A stretch of DNA of 6,972 bases, taken from Anaerolineae bacterium. GTDB lineage: Bacteria > Chloroflexota > Anaerolineae > JACIWR01. The notes beneath the pieces are model-generated. The model had not been told where the DNA came from. It ran no database searches and saw only the letters and a list, made by a program, of their open reading frames with translations. The stretch is from NCBI GenBank assembly GCA_021162125.1, contig JAGGZG010000067.1:1-6972 (forward strand). Direction: 5' to 3'. The position numbers and the translations under genes are program-made. Shown here in pieces: positions 1-5,482 of the stretch (position 1 is the first letter of the stretch; each line of letters starts with the position of its first letter).

Positions 1-55
1 GCTCCAGCGCATGTCGTTGCTCAGGGGTTAGCTCAATCCGATATCGTTTTGGCAT
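1..55 (-). CDS. IS630-type transposase, N-terminal fragment (runs off left edge)
   Basis: The readable 18 residues are MPKRYRIELTPEQRHALE. This resembles the start of IS630/Tc1-like transposases, whose N-terminal helix-turn-helix domain begins with a basic stretch followed by a 'V/I-x-L-T-x-E-x-R' segment. The rest of the gene, including any DDE catalytic residues, lies outside the window, so family assignment rests on this short piece. A strong Shine-Dalgarno (GGAGG, 65-69) lies 9 nt before the ATG at 55. A second in-frame ATG at 61 is only 3 nt from it, so 55 is preferred. The gene has its own sigma70-like promoter, as expected for an autonomous insertion sequence. Neither terminal inverted repeat nor the TA target duplication could be placed. 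It could also be an unrelated HTH protein. Confidence 0.6.
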   Translation of the reverse strand, partial: MPKRYRIELTPEQRHALE

Positions 56-89
56 GGTCATACACCTCCGTCTAGAGAGCTTCCCCCTG

Positions 90-118
90 ATTATACTATA
101 TCTGAACTAATTTGTTAA
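90..118 (-). promoter_or_regulatory. sigma70-like promoter for the transposase
   Basis: On the minus strand, TTAACA (113-118) and a perfect TATAAT (90-95) are separated by exactly 17 nt. Transcription would start near position 83, about 28 nt before the ATG at 55. The region is much more AT-rich than its surroundings, which fits an insertion-sequence end. Confidence 0.6.
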
Positions 119-125
119 AATTCAT

Positions 126-167
126 CAGCAGGCTTCTGCTGCTGAGCCTGGCGCTTCAGCGCCGGGC
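126..167. repeat. two adjacent short hairpins
   Basis: The first is CAGCAG (126-131) / CTGCTG (136-141) with a 4-nt loop. The second is 146-154 / 159-167 with a TTCA loop: nine pairs, one of them G-U. Neither is followed by a T-run on either strand, so they are not clear intrinsic terminators. They lie between the transposase promoter and the end of nrdG. They may belong to the insertion-sequence end or to a dispersed intergenic repeat. Confidence 0.5.
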
Positions 168-198
168 GGGGGGCGGACTTCTCAACTACTGATAATAG

Positions 199-223
199 GT
201 TTCCCTGGAGAAAACGGGGCTCC
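199..223. repeat. degenerate copy of the miaB-leader repeat
   Basis: This stretch (GTTTCC, CTGGAGA, AACGGG, CTCC in order) resembles the loop and right arm of the palindrome at 3649-3683 (GTTTCC, TGATGGAGAG, AACGGG, TTTCTC). The palindromic arm itself is decayed here. The match was found by eye and contains gaps, so it is a candidate copy of a short dispersed element, not a proven one. Confidence 0.35.
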
Positions 224-229
224 TGACTC

Positions 230-248
230 TTCGAATGGGCTTTTCGAA
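230..248. repeat. TTCGAA pair
   Basis: Two copies of the self-complementary hexamer TTCGAA (230-235 and 243-248) are separated by 7 nt, so they can form either direct or inverted repeats. They lie downstream of nrdG on the minus strand. No function is evident. Confidence 0.35.
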
Positions 249-317
249 CATGGGAGAGCAGCGAGACGGAGAGGGAAGATAGAGGGATGCGATGAAGATC
301 AGTCGAGCGAAAGAGCA

Positions 318-1031
318 TTACACCCCACGCAGTTGGATAGCGCCGAGGTATGATCGCGCGACAGCAGCCATCCTCTCCAGCTCGGTAACGCTGTACGGTT
401 TCACCCGTTCCAGGCGCGGGTCGAGACATCCATTGGGTTGGAACTGTTGCAGGAAGTACGGCGCAGGCCCGGCGATCCAGCGCGCGATGGCCTCGACGTC
501 GTCCACGTCCAGCAACGTCGGGACAACCGTCGTGCGAAATTCATGGGGCAGACCGCAATGCTTGAGCAGATCCACGCTGGCGGCAACAGCCTCGACGTCC
601 ACGCCCCGGCCGGCAATCTCCGGATAGCGCTCGCGGGGCGCTTTGACGTCCATCGCCACGTAATCGAGCAGGCCCTGTTCCAGCCAATCGCGCAGCACGC
701 CTGGCCGCGAGCCGTTGGTATCCAGTTTGACGGCGAATCCCATCGCCCGGATCGCTCGCAGCAACTCGGCCAGGGCCGGGTAGAGCGTCGGTTCACCACC
801 GGTGAGCACAACCCCGTCCACGAACCCCCGGCGGCGTTCCAGATCGGCCAGTAGTTGCCCGGCCGGTATCGTCGGCCGGGACGAAGGACGTAGCACCAAG
901 TCGGCGTTGTGGCAATAGGGGCAGCGGAAGTTACATCCCCCGACGAACAGCACACTGGCCACGCAGCCCGGGTAATCAATCAGCGAGGTGCCGATGAACC
1001 CTTTGATAGCGAGGTCGGCGAGTTTATCCAT
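318..1031 (-). CDS. nrdG: anaerobic ribonucleotide reductase activating protein (radical SAM)
   Basis: This 237-aa radical-SAM enzyme uses a [4Fe-4S] cluster and S-adenosylmethionine to create the glycyl radical on NrdD. The cluster motif CxxxCxxC is C33-C37-C40 in GGCNFRCPYCHN. The SAM-binding TGGEPT follows at 77-82, and LDTNGS and DYVAMDVKAP further on fit the partial TIM barrel. The N-terminal 'GFIGTSLIDYPG' is typical of the longer NrdG type (TIGR02495-like) rather than the about 155-aa E. coli form. The ATG at 1031 is preferred because it overlaps the nrdD stop (TAA, 1024-1026) by 8 nt and is preceded by AGGAAG. This overlap implies translational coupling. An 18-aa upstream extension is possible but would lie deep inside nrdD. 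It is the last gene of the operon; no intrinsic terminator is visible after its TAA stop at 318. Confidence 0.93.
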   Translation of the reverse strand: MDKLADLAIKGFIGTSLIDYPGCVASVLFVGGCNFRCPYCHNADLVLRPSSRPTIPAGQLLADLERRRGFVDGVVLTGGEPTLYPALAELLRAIRAMGFAVKLDTNGSRPGVLRDWLEQGLLDYVAMDVKAPRERYPEIAGRGVDVEAVAASVDLLKHCGLPHEFRTTVVPTLLDVDDVEAIARWIAGPAPYFLQQFQPNGCLDPRLERVKPYSVTELERMAAVARSYLGAIQLRGV

Positions 1032-3249
1032 GGTCTTCCTGGAGCCGCTGCTCAACGTCCAATCTGTACACCCTGCGGTCTTCAAATTCCTGGCGCTTGC
1101 CCTGGTGCCAGTTTCGCACCGGACGCAAGTAGCCCACCACGCGGGAATAGACTTCGCACGGGATTTTTTTCGTGCTTCCCTCCGTAACGCCGGTACATTC
1201 CACTGCGGTCAGGTCAGAAATCTGATCAGCAGGGACGCCGAAACGCCCCAGGTCGGCGGCGCTGTGTTCACGAGGGCAATAAGTGTGCCGGCCGGGAACG
1301 TAGCCGTGCACGGGGCAAATGCTGAAAGTGGGAGTGAGGGTATAATAGGGCAGACGGTAGTTCTCGGCGATGCGCCGCACCAGCAGTCGCGCCTGCCGCC
1401 AATCGTTGATCTGTTCGCCCAGGAAGGCGTGTAACACTGTACCGCCGGTGTAGAGCACCTGTAGATCATCCTGATGTTCCAGGGCGACGAACAGATCATC
1501 GGTGTAGTCCACCGGCAGGTGGGTCGAGTTGGTGTAGTATGGGTTGTCGTCGGTGCCGGAGACGTAGATGTCGGGATAGCGAGCTTTGTCGGCTTTCGCC
1601 AGGCGAAAGGATGCTCCCTCGGCTGGCGTCGCTTCCAGGTTGTACAGATTGCCGGTCTCCTCCTGATACGCGGCCAGCCGTTCGCGCATGAAATGCAGGA
1701 TGCGCACGGCCAGCGCTTTACCCTCTGGATGCTCGATGCCCACGCCCAGGAAATTCAGGCATAGCTCGTGCATTCCATTGATGCCGATGGTGGAGAAATG
1801 ATTGGCCCAATACTGCCCGAAATGCCGGTACACGCCGTCCAGGTAGTTGCGACTGTAGGGATATAGCCCCTGCCGCGTCAGCCGCTCCAGCGCCTTGCGC
1901 TTGATCTCCAGGCTGACACGCGCCACGTCCATCAGCCGCGCCAGCCGATCCAGCAGCTCGTCCGTAGTCCGCGAAAGGTATCCCACGCGCGGCAGATTGA
2001 TCGTCACGACGCCGATGCTCCCCGTAAGCGGATTGGCGCCGAACAGGCCACCGCCACGGCGGCGTAGCTCGCGGTTATCGAGCCGCAAGCGGCAACACAT
2101 TGACCGCGCGTCCTCCGGGCTCAGGTCGCTGTTGATGAAATTGGCGAAGTATGGCACGCCGTAACGAGCCGTCATCCGCCAGATGGGCTCCAGGGCCAGA
2201 TTGTCCCAATCGAAGTCGGGGGTGATATTGTAGGTGACGATGGGGAAAGTGAAAACACGGCCTCGGGCATCGCCATCGAGCATCACCTCGGCGAAGGCCC
2301 GGTTGAGCATATCCATCTCCGCCTGGAATTCGCCGTAGGTCGCACGCTGGGGTTCGCCGCCGATGATGACCGACTGATCGCAGAGAGTGGCGGGCGGGAC
2401 CAGATCCATCGTCAAATTGGTGAAAGGGGTTTGGAATCCAACCCTGGTCGGCACGTTGACGTTGAAGATAAACTCCTGAATCGCCTGCTTGACCCCGCGA
2501 TAGTCCAGTCCATCGTAGCGGACGAAAGGGGCCAGGAGCGTGTCGAAATTGGAGAGAGCCTGTGCACCGGCTGCCTCGCCCTGCAACGTGTAGAAAAAGT
2601 TGACCACCTGCCCCAGGGCTGACCGCAAGTGGCGAGGCGGCCGGCTCTCGACTTTGGCCGTCACGCCGCCGAAGCCACGCAACAGCAGGTCTTGCAAGTC
2701 CCAGCCGCAACAGTAGGCTGCCAGCACGCTCAGGTCGTGGATGTGGAAGTCCCCCGCGGTGTGGGCGCGCCGCACTTCGGGCGGATAAATCTTGTGCAGC
2801 CAGTAGCGAGCGCTGACCGACGAGGCCAGGTAGAAATTGAGGCCCTGAAGCGAATAGTTCATGTTGCTGTTTTCGTTCACACGCCAGTCAGACCGCTCCA
2901 GGTAATCGTCCATCAGCTTGATGCCGTCGAGCATCAATCGCTCGGTGCGGCGTACCTGCGCCCGCTGCTCCCGATAAAGGATGTACGCTTTGGCGACCTG
3001 CGCGTCCGCCGCCTGGATCAATACCTGTTCGACTACGTCCTGAATCTGCTCCACGTCGGGGATGTGCCCGGCATCGTCCTGGGAAAGCTGAAGCTGCCGC
3101 ACCACCCGCTCCGTGACCAGGCGAGCTGTCGCCGGATCTGCTTTCCCGTGCACGGCAATGATGGCTTTTGAGACCGCATTCTCGATTCTGGATGGGTCAA
3201 AGGGCACGATCCGCCCGTCGCGTTTGCGAACTTGTTGAATGGTATGCAT
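1024..3249 (-). CDS. nrdD: anaerobic (class III) ribonucleoside-triphosphate reductase, glycyl radical enzyme
   Basis: This 741-aa enzyme reduces ribonucleoside triphosphates to deoxyribonucleotides in the absence of oxygen, without B12. Residues about 3-92 form an ATP-cone allosteric domain (VRKRDGRIVPFD; later AYILYREQRAQVR). The 10-stranded barrel contains DFHIHDLSVLAAYCCGW with the candidate active-site Cys180/181, and RSMCCRLRL with Cys385/386 for the second active-site position. The C-terminal radical loop is SRVVGYLRPV, with Gly706 as the expected radical site, followed by W-x-x-GKRQEF. The zinc-site region is unusual: CPVHGY...TYCPREH (C645, C658) is followed by a roughly 40-residue stretch to C685 and C698 rather than a compact CPxC knuckle. 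Start: the ATG at 3249 begins exactly at the ATP-cone, after GGGGGAAAG. The upstream open frame overlaps the riboswitch leader and is rejected. It is the first gene of nrdDG and overlaps nrdG by 8 nt. Confidence 0.95.
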   Translation of the reverse strand: MHTIQQVRKRDGRIVPFDPSRIENAVSKAIIAVHGKADPATARLVTERVVRQLQLSQDDAGHIPDVEQIQDVVEQVLIQAADAQVAKAYILYREQRAQVRRTERLMLDGIKLMDDYLERSDWRVNENSNMNYSLQGLNFYLASSVSARYWLHKIYPPEVRRAHTAGDFHIHDLSVLAAYCCGWDLQDLLLRGFGGVTAKVESRPPRHLRSALGQVVNFFYTLQGEAAGAQALSNFDTLLAPFVRYDGLDYRGVKQAIQEFIFNVNVPTRVGFQTPFTNLTMDLVPPATLCDQSVIIGGEPQRATYGEFQAEMDMLNRAFAEVMLDGDARGRVFTFPIVTYNITPDFDWDNLALEPIWRMTARYGVPYFANFINSDLSPEDARSMCCRLRLDNRELRRRGGGLFGANPLTGSIGVVTINLPRVGYLSRTTDELLDRLARLMDVARVSLEIKRKALERLTRQGLYPYSRNYLDGVYRHFGQYWANHFSTIGINGMHELCLNFLGVGIEHPEGKALAVRILHFMRERLAAYQEETGNLYNLEATPAEGASFRLAKADKARYPDIYVSGTDDNPYYTNSTHLPVDYTDDLFVALEHQDDLQVLYTGGTVLHAFLGEQINDWRQARLLVRRIAENYRLPYYTLTPTFSICPVHGYVPGRHTYCPREHSAADLGRFGVPADQISDLTAVECTGVTEGSTKKIPCEVYSRVVGYLRPVRNWHQGKRQEFEDRRVYRLDVEQRLQEDHG

Positions 3250-3284
3250 TGTTGTCTTTCCCCCATCCCACCGTAAAGTAAACC

Positions 3285-3305
3285 GCCCGGCCTTCCCAGC
3301 CGGGC
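3285..3305 (-). promoter_or_regulatory. hairpin in the nrdD leader, just before the start codon
   Basis: A perfect 7-bp GC stem (GCCCGGC at 3299-3305 in minus-strand reading, GCCGGGC at 3285-3291) has a 7-nt loop. It lies between the terminator-like hairpin and the nrdD ATG, about 35 nt upstream of it. It is followed by GGTTTACTTT, which is a poor U-tract. It may stabilise the 5' end of the read-through message or add to the riboswitch output. Its role is not known. Confidence 0.5.
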
Positions 3306-3313
3306 AACCAAGT

Positions 3314-3344
3314 AAAAACCCCTGTCCGCTGGACGGGCAAGGGG
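3314..3344 (-). terminator. intrinsic terminator-like hairpin, riboswitch expression platform
   Basis: On the minus strand, CCCCT (3340-3344) pairs with AGGGG (3319-3323). GTCC (3331-3334) pairs with GGAC (3324-3327) around an AGC loop, with a 5-nt bulge on the 5' side. TTTTT (3314-3318) follows directly. It lies between the B12 aptamer and nrdD, about 65 nt before the ATG, where a transcription-terminating expression platform is expected. The bulge makes it weaker than a textbook terminator. Confidence 0.6.
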
Positions 3345-3400
3345 CGCAGCAACGAATCACGTCTCGCCTGTTCCCTTTCCGCGAAGGCCGTTCAGGTGAC

Positions 3401-3521
3401 AACGAAGGCGGGGTATCTGGCTTCCCCGACGTGATCGGAGTAACAGTTGCGGGACAGCGCCGGACTCTCACCGGTCTTCCCCCCTTAGGCCCCTTGCTTC
3501 CGGGCGTGGGACACCCTCGTT
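3401..3521 (-). promoter_or_regulatory. cobalamin (B12) riboswitch aptamer controlling nrdDG
   Basis: Read on the minus strand, this leader carries the B12-box: CGGTGAGAGTCC, then CGCTGTCCCGCAACTGT (core at 3443-3474). It is preceded by AAGGGGGGAA and followed by GCCAGATACCCCGCC (3407-3421). These are the conserved blocks of the cobalamin riboswitch family (Rfam RF00174 type). A closing P1-like stem pairs AACGA (3517-3521) with TCGTT (3401-3405). It lies between a promoter (3542-3570) and the terminator-like hairpin at 3314-3344. The family normally turns genes off when adenosyl- or methylcobalamin binds. Here the target is a B12-independent ribonucleotide reductase, which fits known isozyme-switching logic. 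The outer boundaries are approximate, and the regulatory hairpin may extend to about 3365. Confidence 0.9.
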
Positions 3522-3541
3522 TCTCTATTCAATTGGATGCG

Positions 3542-3570
3542 ATTGTAACACCAAACTGGCGAGAAGTCAA
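3542..3570 (-). promoter_or_regulatory. sigma70-like promoter of nrdDG
   Basis: On the minus strand, TTGACT (3565-3570) and TACAAT (3542-3547) are separated by 17 nt. Initiation near 3535 would give a leader of roughly 285 nt that holds the whole B12 aptamer, terminator and second hairpin before the nrdD ATG. The match and its position just upstream of the aptamer support each other. Confidence 0.7.
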
Positions 3571-3606
3571 GCCGAAAAGCACTGCCCGCCGGTGTCAGTT
3601 TGTGTC

Positions 3607-3635
3607 TTGACAAAACGGGAGAGTGCGGCTAAACT
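3607..3635 (+). promoter_or_regulatory. sigma70-like promoter of miaB
   Basis: A consensus TTGACA (3607-3612) and TAAACT (3630-3635) are separated by 17 nt. Initiation near 3642 would place the palindrome at 3649-3683 at the very 5' end of the miaB message. It stands back to back with the nrdDG promoter, the two -35 boxes being 36 nt apart. An inverted pair GAGTGC (3621-3626) / GCACTC (3642-3647) flanks the -10 box and could be an operator, though this is speculative. Confidence 0.65.
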
Positions 3636-3648
3636 ACGGAAGCACTCC

Positions 3649-3683
3649 AGAAACCCGTTTCCTGATGGAGAGAACGGGTTTCT
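3649..3683 (+). repeat. 11-bp palindrome in the miaB leader
   Basis: AGAAACCCGTT (3649-3659) and AACGGGTTTCT (3673-3683) form a perfect 11-bp inverted repeat with a 13-nt loop. It lies between the promoter and the ribosome binding site (AGGAG, 3696-3700). No T-run follows closely, so attenuation is unlikely. It may be a dispersed intergenic palindrome; a degenerate relative is suggested at 199-223. Confidence 0.65.
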
Positions 3684-3705
3684 CTACCCCCTGACAGGAG
3701 CACTC

Positions 3706-5007
3706 ATGAACCAGTGTAGCGCGTCACCCAAAACCTATTACCTGTGGACTATTGGCTGCCAGATGAACGAGGCTGACTCGCGGCGGCTGGCCGACGGGCT
3801 GACCGCCCTCGGCTACCGTGCTGCGCCGCGCGCTGAGCAGGCTGACCTCGTTGTACTGAACACCTGCGTCGTCCGTCGCAGTGCCGAGGACAAGGTCGTT
3901 GGCCGGTTGAGCTCACTCAAAGGCCTCAAGCGCCGTCGTCCCGAGATGCTGCTGGCAGTGATGGGCTGCTTCGTAGGCGATGTCTCCCGCCTGAGACAAA
4001 AGTATCCTTACGTGGACATCTTCGCCGCGCCATCGGACGTGGATGCCATTCTCGCGCTCGCCAGGCGACGAGCCGCCAGCAACGAGCACCCAGCACCCAG
4101 CACCCAGCAACCCGTCGCCGCCTACGTGCCCGTCAGCACCGGCTGCGACCATCGCTGCACCTACTGCATCGTCCGCCTGCGGCGGGGGCCCCAGCGCAGC
4201 CGGCCCATCGACGAGATCGTGGCGGAGGTGCGAGAATTAGTTGGCCGGGGCGCGCGGGAGGTGACCTTGCTGGGCCAGAACGTGGATGCATACGGGACTG
4301 ATCTACCCGACCGTCCCGATCTAGCCGACGTACTCTACGCCGTGCACCGGGTTGAGGGCCTGTGGCGCATCCGCTTCCTTACCTCGCATCCGGCGGACAT
4401 GACCGGCCGGCTGATCGAGACTGTGGCTGCTTTGCCCAAAGTCTGCGAGCACATTGAGCTACCGGTGCAATCCGGCGACGACGACGTGCTGCGGCGCATG
4501 GCCCGCCGTTACACCGTGGCCGAGTACCGTGACCTGGTGGCTCGTATCCGTGCTGCCCTCCCCGGCACGGGCCTGGCCACCGACGTCATCGTCGGCTTCT
4601 GCGGTGAGAGCGAGGCCCAGTTCCAGAACACCTATCGTCTGCTGGAGGAACTGCGCTTCGACATGGTGCACGTCGCCGCCTACTCGCCCCGGCCCGGCAC
4701 GCCCGCCGCCCGCTGGCCGGACGACGTGCCACCCGCCGAGAAGGAACGTCGCCGCCAGGCCGTGGATGACCTTCAGAAGCGCATCGCCGGCGAGATCAAC
4801 GCCCGGTTCCTGGGGCAAACGGTAGAAGTACTGGTTGAGGATTTGCATCGGGGAAAGTGGCGGGGGCGGACGCGGACGAATAAGCTGGTCTTCTTCACAG
4901 ACGACGCCGATTGGCGGGGCAAATTAGCCCTGGTGGAGATCACCTGGAGCGGGCCGTGGTCCATGTTGGGACGGGTGCGCGGGGCTGTTGATCCACCATC
5001 GCCGTAG
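3706..5007 (+). CDS. miaB: tRNA-2-methylthio-N6-dimethylallyladenosine synthase (MiaB)
   Basis: This 433-aa radical-SAM methylthiotransferase adds a methylthio group to C2 of N6-isopentenyl-A37 in tRNAs reading UNN codons. It has three domains. The N-terminal UPF0004 domain has the auxiliary-cluster cysteines C18 (TIGCQMNEADS), C54 (LNTCVVR) and C88 (MGCF). The radical-SAM domain has C147, C151 and C154 (STGCDHRCTYC), RSRPIDEIVAEV and LLGQNVDAYG. The C-terminal TRAM RNA-binding domain starts near 366 (FLGQTVEVLVE). All six cluster cysteines are present, and the length fits the family. IGCQMN and LLGQNV favour MiaB over MtaB or RimO. The ATG at 3706 is chosen because AGGAG lies 5 nt before it and the protein begins right before the UPF0004 strand. 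A 38-aa upstream extension would translate the leader palindrome and is rejected. A low-complexity linker (EHPAPSTQQP, 127-136) comes from a 7-nt tandem repeat. Confidence 0.92.
   Translation: MNQCSASPKTYYLWTIGCQMNEADSRRLADGLTALGYRAAPRAEQADLVVLNTCVVRRSAEDKVVGRLSSLKGLKRRRPEMLLAVMGCFVGDVSRLRQKYPYVDIFAAPSDVDAILALARRRAASNEHPAPSTQQPVAAYVPVSTGCDHRCTYCIVRLRRGPQRSRPIDEIVAEVRELVGRGAREVTLLGQNVDAYGTDLPDRPDLADVLYAVHRVEGLWRIRFLTSHPADMTGRLIETVAALPKVCEHIELPVQSGDDDVLRRMARRYTVAEYRDLVARIRAALPGTGLATDVIVGFCGESEAQFQNTYRLLEELRFDMVHVAAYSPRPGTPAARWPDDVPPAEKERRRQAVDDLQKRIAGEINARFLGQTVEVLVEDLHRGKWRGRTRTNKLVFFTDDADWRGKLALVEITWSGPWSMLGRVRGAVDPPSP
4085..4113 (+). repeat. 7-nt tandem repeat inside miaB
   Basis: Three perfect AGCACCC units (4085-4105) are followed by a degenerate fourth (AGCAACCC, 4106-4113). 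It encodes the flexible linker between the UPF0004 and radical-SAM domains (EHPAPSTQQP). Three 7-nt units equal 7 codons, so the reading frame is kept. Confidence 0.75.
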
Positions 5008-5026
5008 AACGGGCCCGTGGCCCGTT
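5008..5026 (+). repeat. perfect palindrome directly after the miaB stop
   Basis: AACGGGCC (5008-5015) and GGCCCGTT (5019-5026) form an 8-bp stem with a CGT loop. The stem starts at the first base after the TAG stop. The next bases (AGCTGATG) are not a T-run, so it is at best a pause or 3'-end stabilising hairpin rather than a standard intrinsic terminator. Confidence 0.6.
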
Positions 5027-5049
5027 AGCTGATGCCAGCCTGGTGAAAC

Positions 5050-5078
5050 TTGACACGAGGTCTGGATTATGCTATTCT
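5050..5078 (+). promoter_or_regulatory. sigma70-like promoter of the zinc-ribbon operon
   Basis: TTGACA (5050-5055) and TATTCT (5073-5078) are separated by 17 nt, with predicted initiation near 5085. The leader of about 119 nt (5085-5203) is fairly AT-rich and shows no recognisable riboswitch or strong hairpin. Confidence 0.65.
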
Positions 5079-5203
5079 TGAAGTCGAAGCGGGTTCAGCA
5101 CGAATTTCTCTCTCACCCGGCCATTCGTTTTACTCCGAATTCGCTGTAGTGTCCCACAACGATCACTTTCCGAGAGAACTCACAATTACGCAAGGAGGTA
5201 TCT

Positions 5204-5482
5204 ATGTCCAGGGCAAGTTGGTTCGATGAAGAATCGAACGAGATGATGTTCTCCAAATATATGGAGCAGATGGAGAGTTGGCAAGCAGCTCTGGCCGACG
5301 GGGTGGTCGAACCGGAAGAGGTAAAGCAGCAAGCAGAACGAGTGACTGAGATGCTGCGCGCCCTGGAGCCAAAGCTGAGCGATGAACTGCACGAAGAGCT
5401 CACCAAGATTTTCTACGAGTGGGCCGTGCTGCTGGGTATGGAGAGACTGGTCCGTTTGACTGCCGAAGAAGGGAGGAGCTAG
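5204..5482 (+). CDS. small acidic helical protein, unknown function
   Basis: This 92-aa protein matches no family I recognise. It is rich in Glu, Met, Leu and Ala and looks almost wholly helical (SNEMMFSKYMEQMESWQAAL; VKQQAERVTEMLRALEP; ELHEELTKIFYEWAVLL). It has no cysteine, signal peptide or clear transmembrane segment, so it is probably a soluble cytoplasmic helical bundle or coiled coil. The start is well supported: AAGGAGG (5192-5198) lies 5 nt before the ATG. Its TAG stop is followed with no gap by the ATG of the next gene, whose ribosome binding site (GGGAGGAG) lies inside this gene's last codons. This indicates a co-transcribed and probably translationally coupled partner of the zinc-ribbon proteins. 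Confidence 0.8.
   Translation: MSRASWFDEESNEMMFSKYMEQMESWQAALADGVVEPEEVKQQAERVTEMLRALEPKLSDELHEELTKIFYEWAVLLGMERLVRLTAEEGRS

Noticed and set aside
230..248. TTCGAA pair as terminal repeat of the insertion sequence
   Set aside because: The arms are only 6 nt and self-complementary, the distance to the transposase is long, and no matching partner end is visible.
2075..2710. Open frame in another minus-strand frame within nrdD
   Set aside because: The product is Arg/Gly/Pro-rich, as expected of an out-of-frame reading of a GC-rich gene, while the nrdD frame is continuous and conserved.
2629..3171. Plus-strand open frame opposite nrdD
   Set aside because: It is antisense to the conserved ATP-cone and barrel sequence, with no credible ribosome binding site or recognisable domain.
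3250..3471. An in-frame 74-residue N-terminal extension of nrdD
   Set aside because: It would translate the B12 aptamer, the terminator and the hairpin. NrdD homologues begin at the ATP-cone, and a ribosome binding site precedes the ATG at 3249.
3592..3705. A 38-residue N-terminal extension of miaB
   Set aside because: It starts upstream of the predicted promoter and covers the leader palindrome. The ATG at 3706 has a good ribosome binding site and fits the family start.
4085..4113. Possible CRISPR-like array
   Set aside because: The units are 7 nt with no spacers and lie inside a coding frame. It is a simple tandem repeat.
5008..5026. Intrinsic terminator for miaB
   Set aside because: The stem is good but is followed by AGCTGATG, with no T-run, so it is listed as a palindrome instead.
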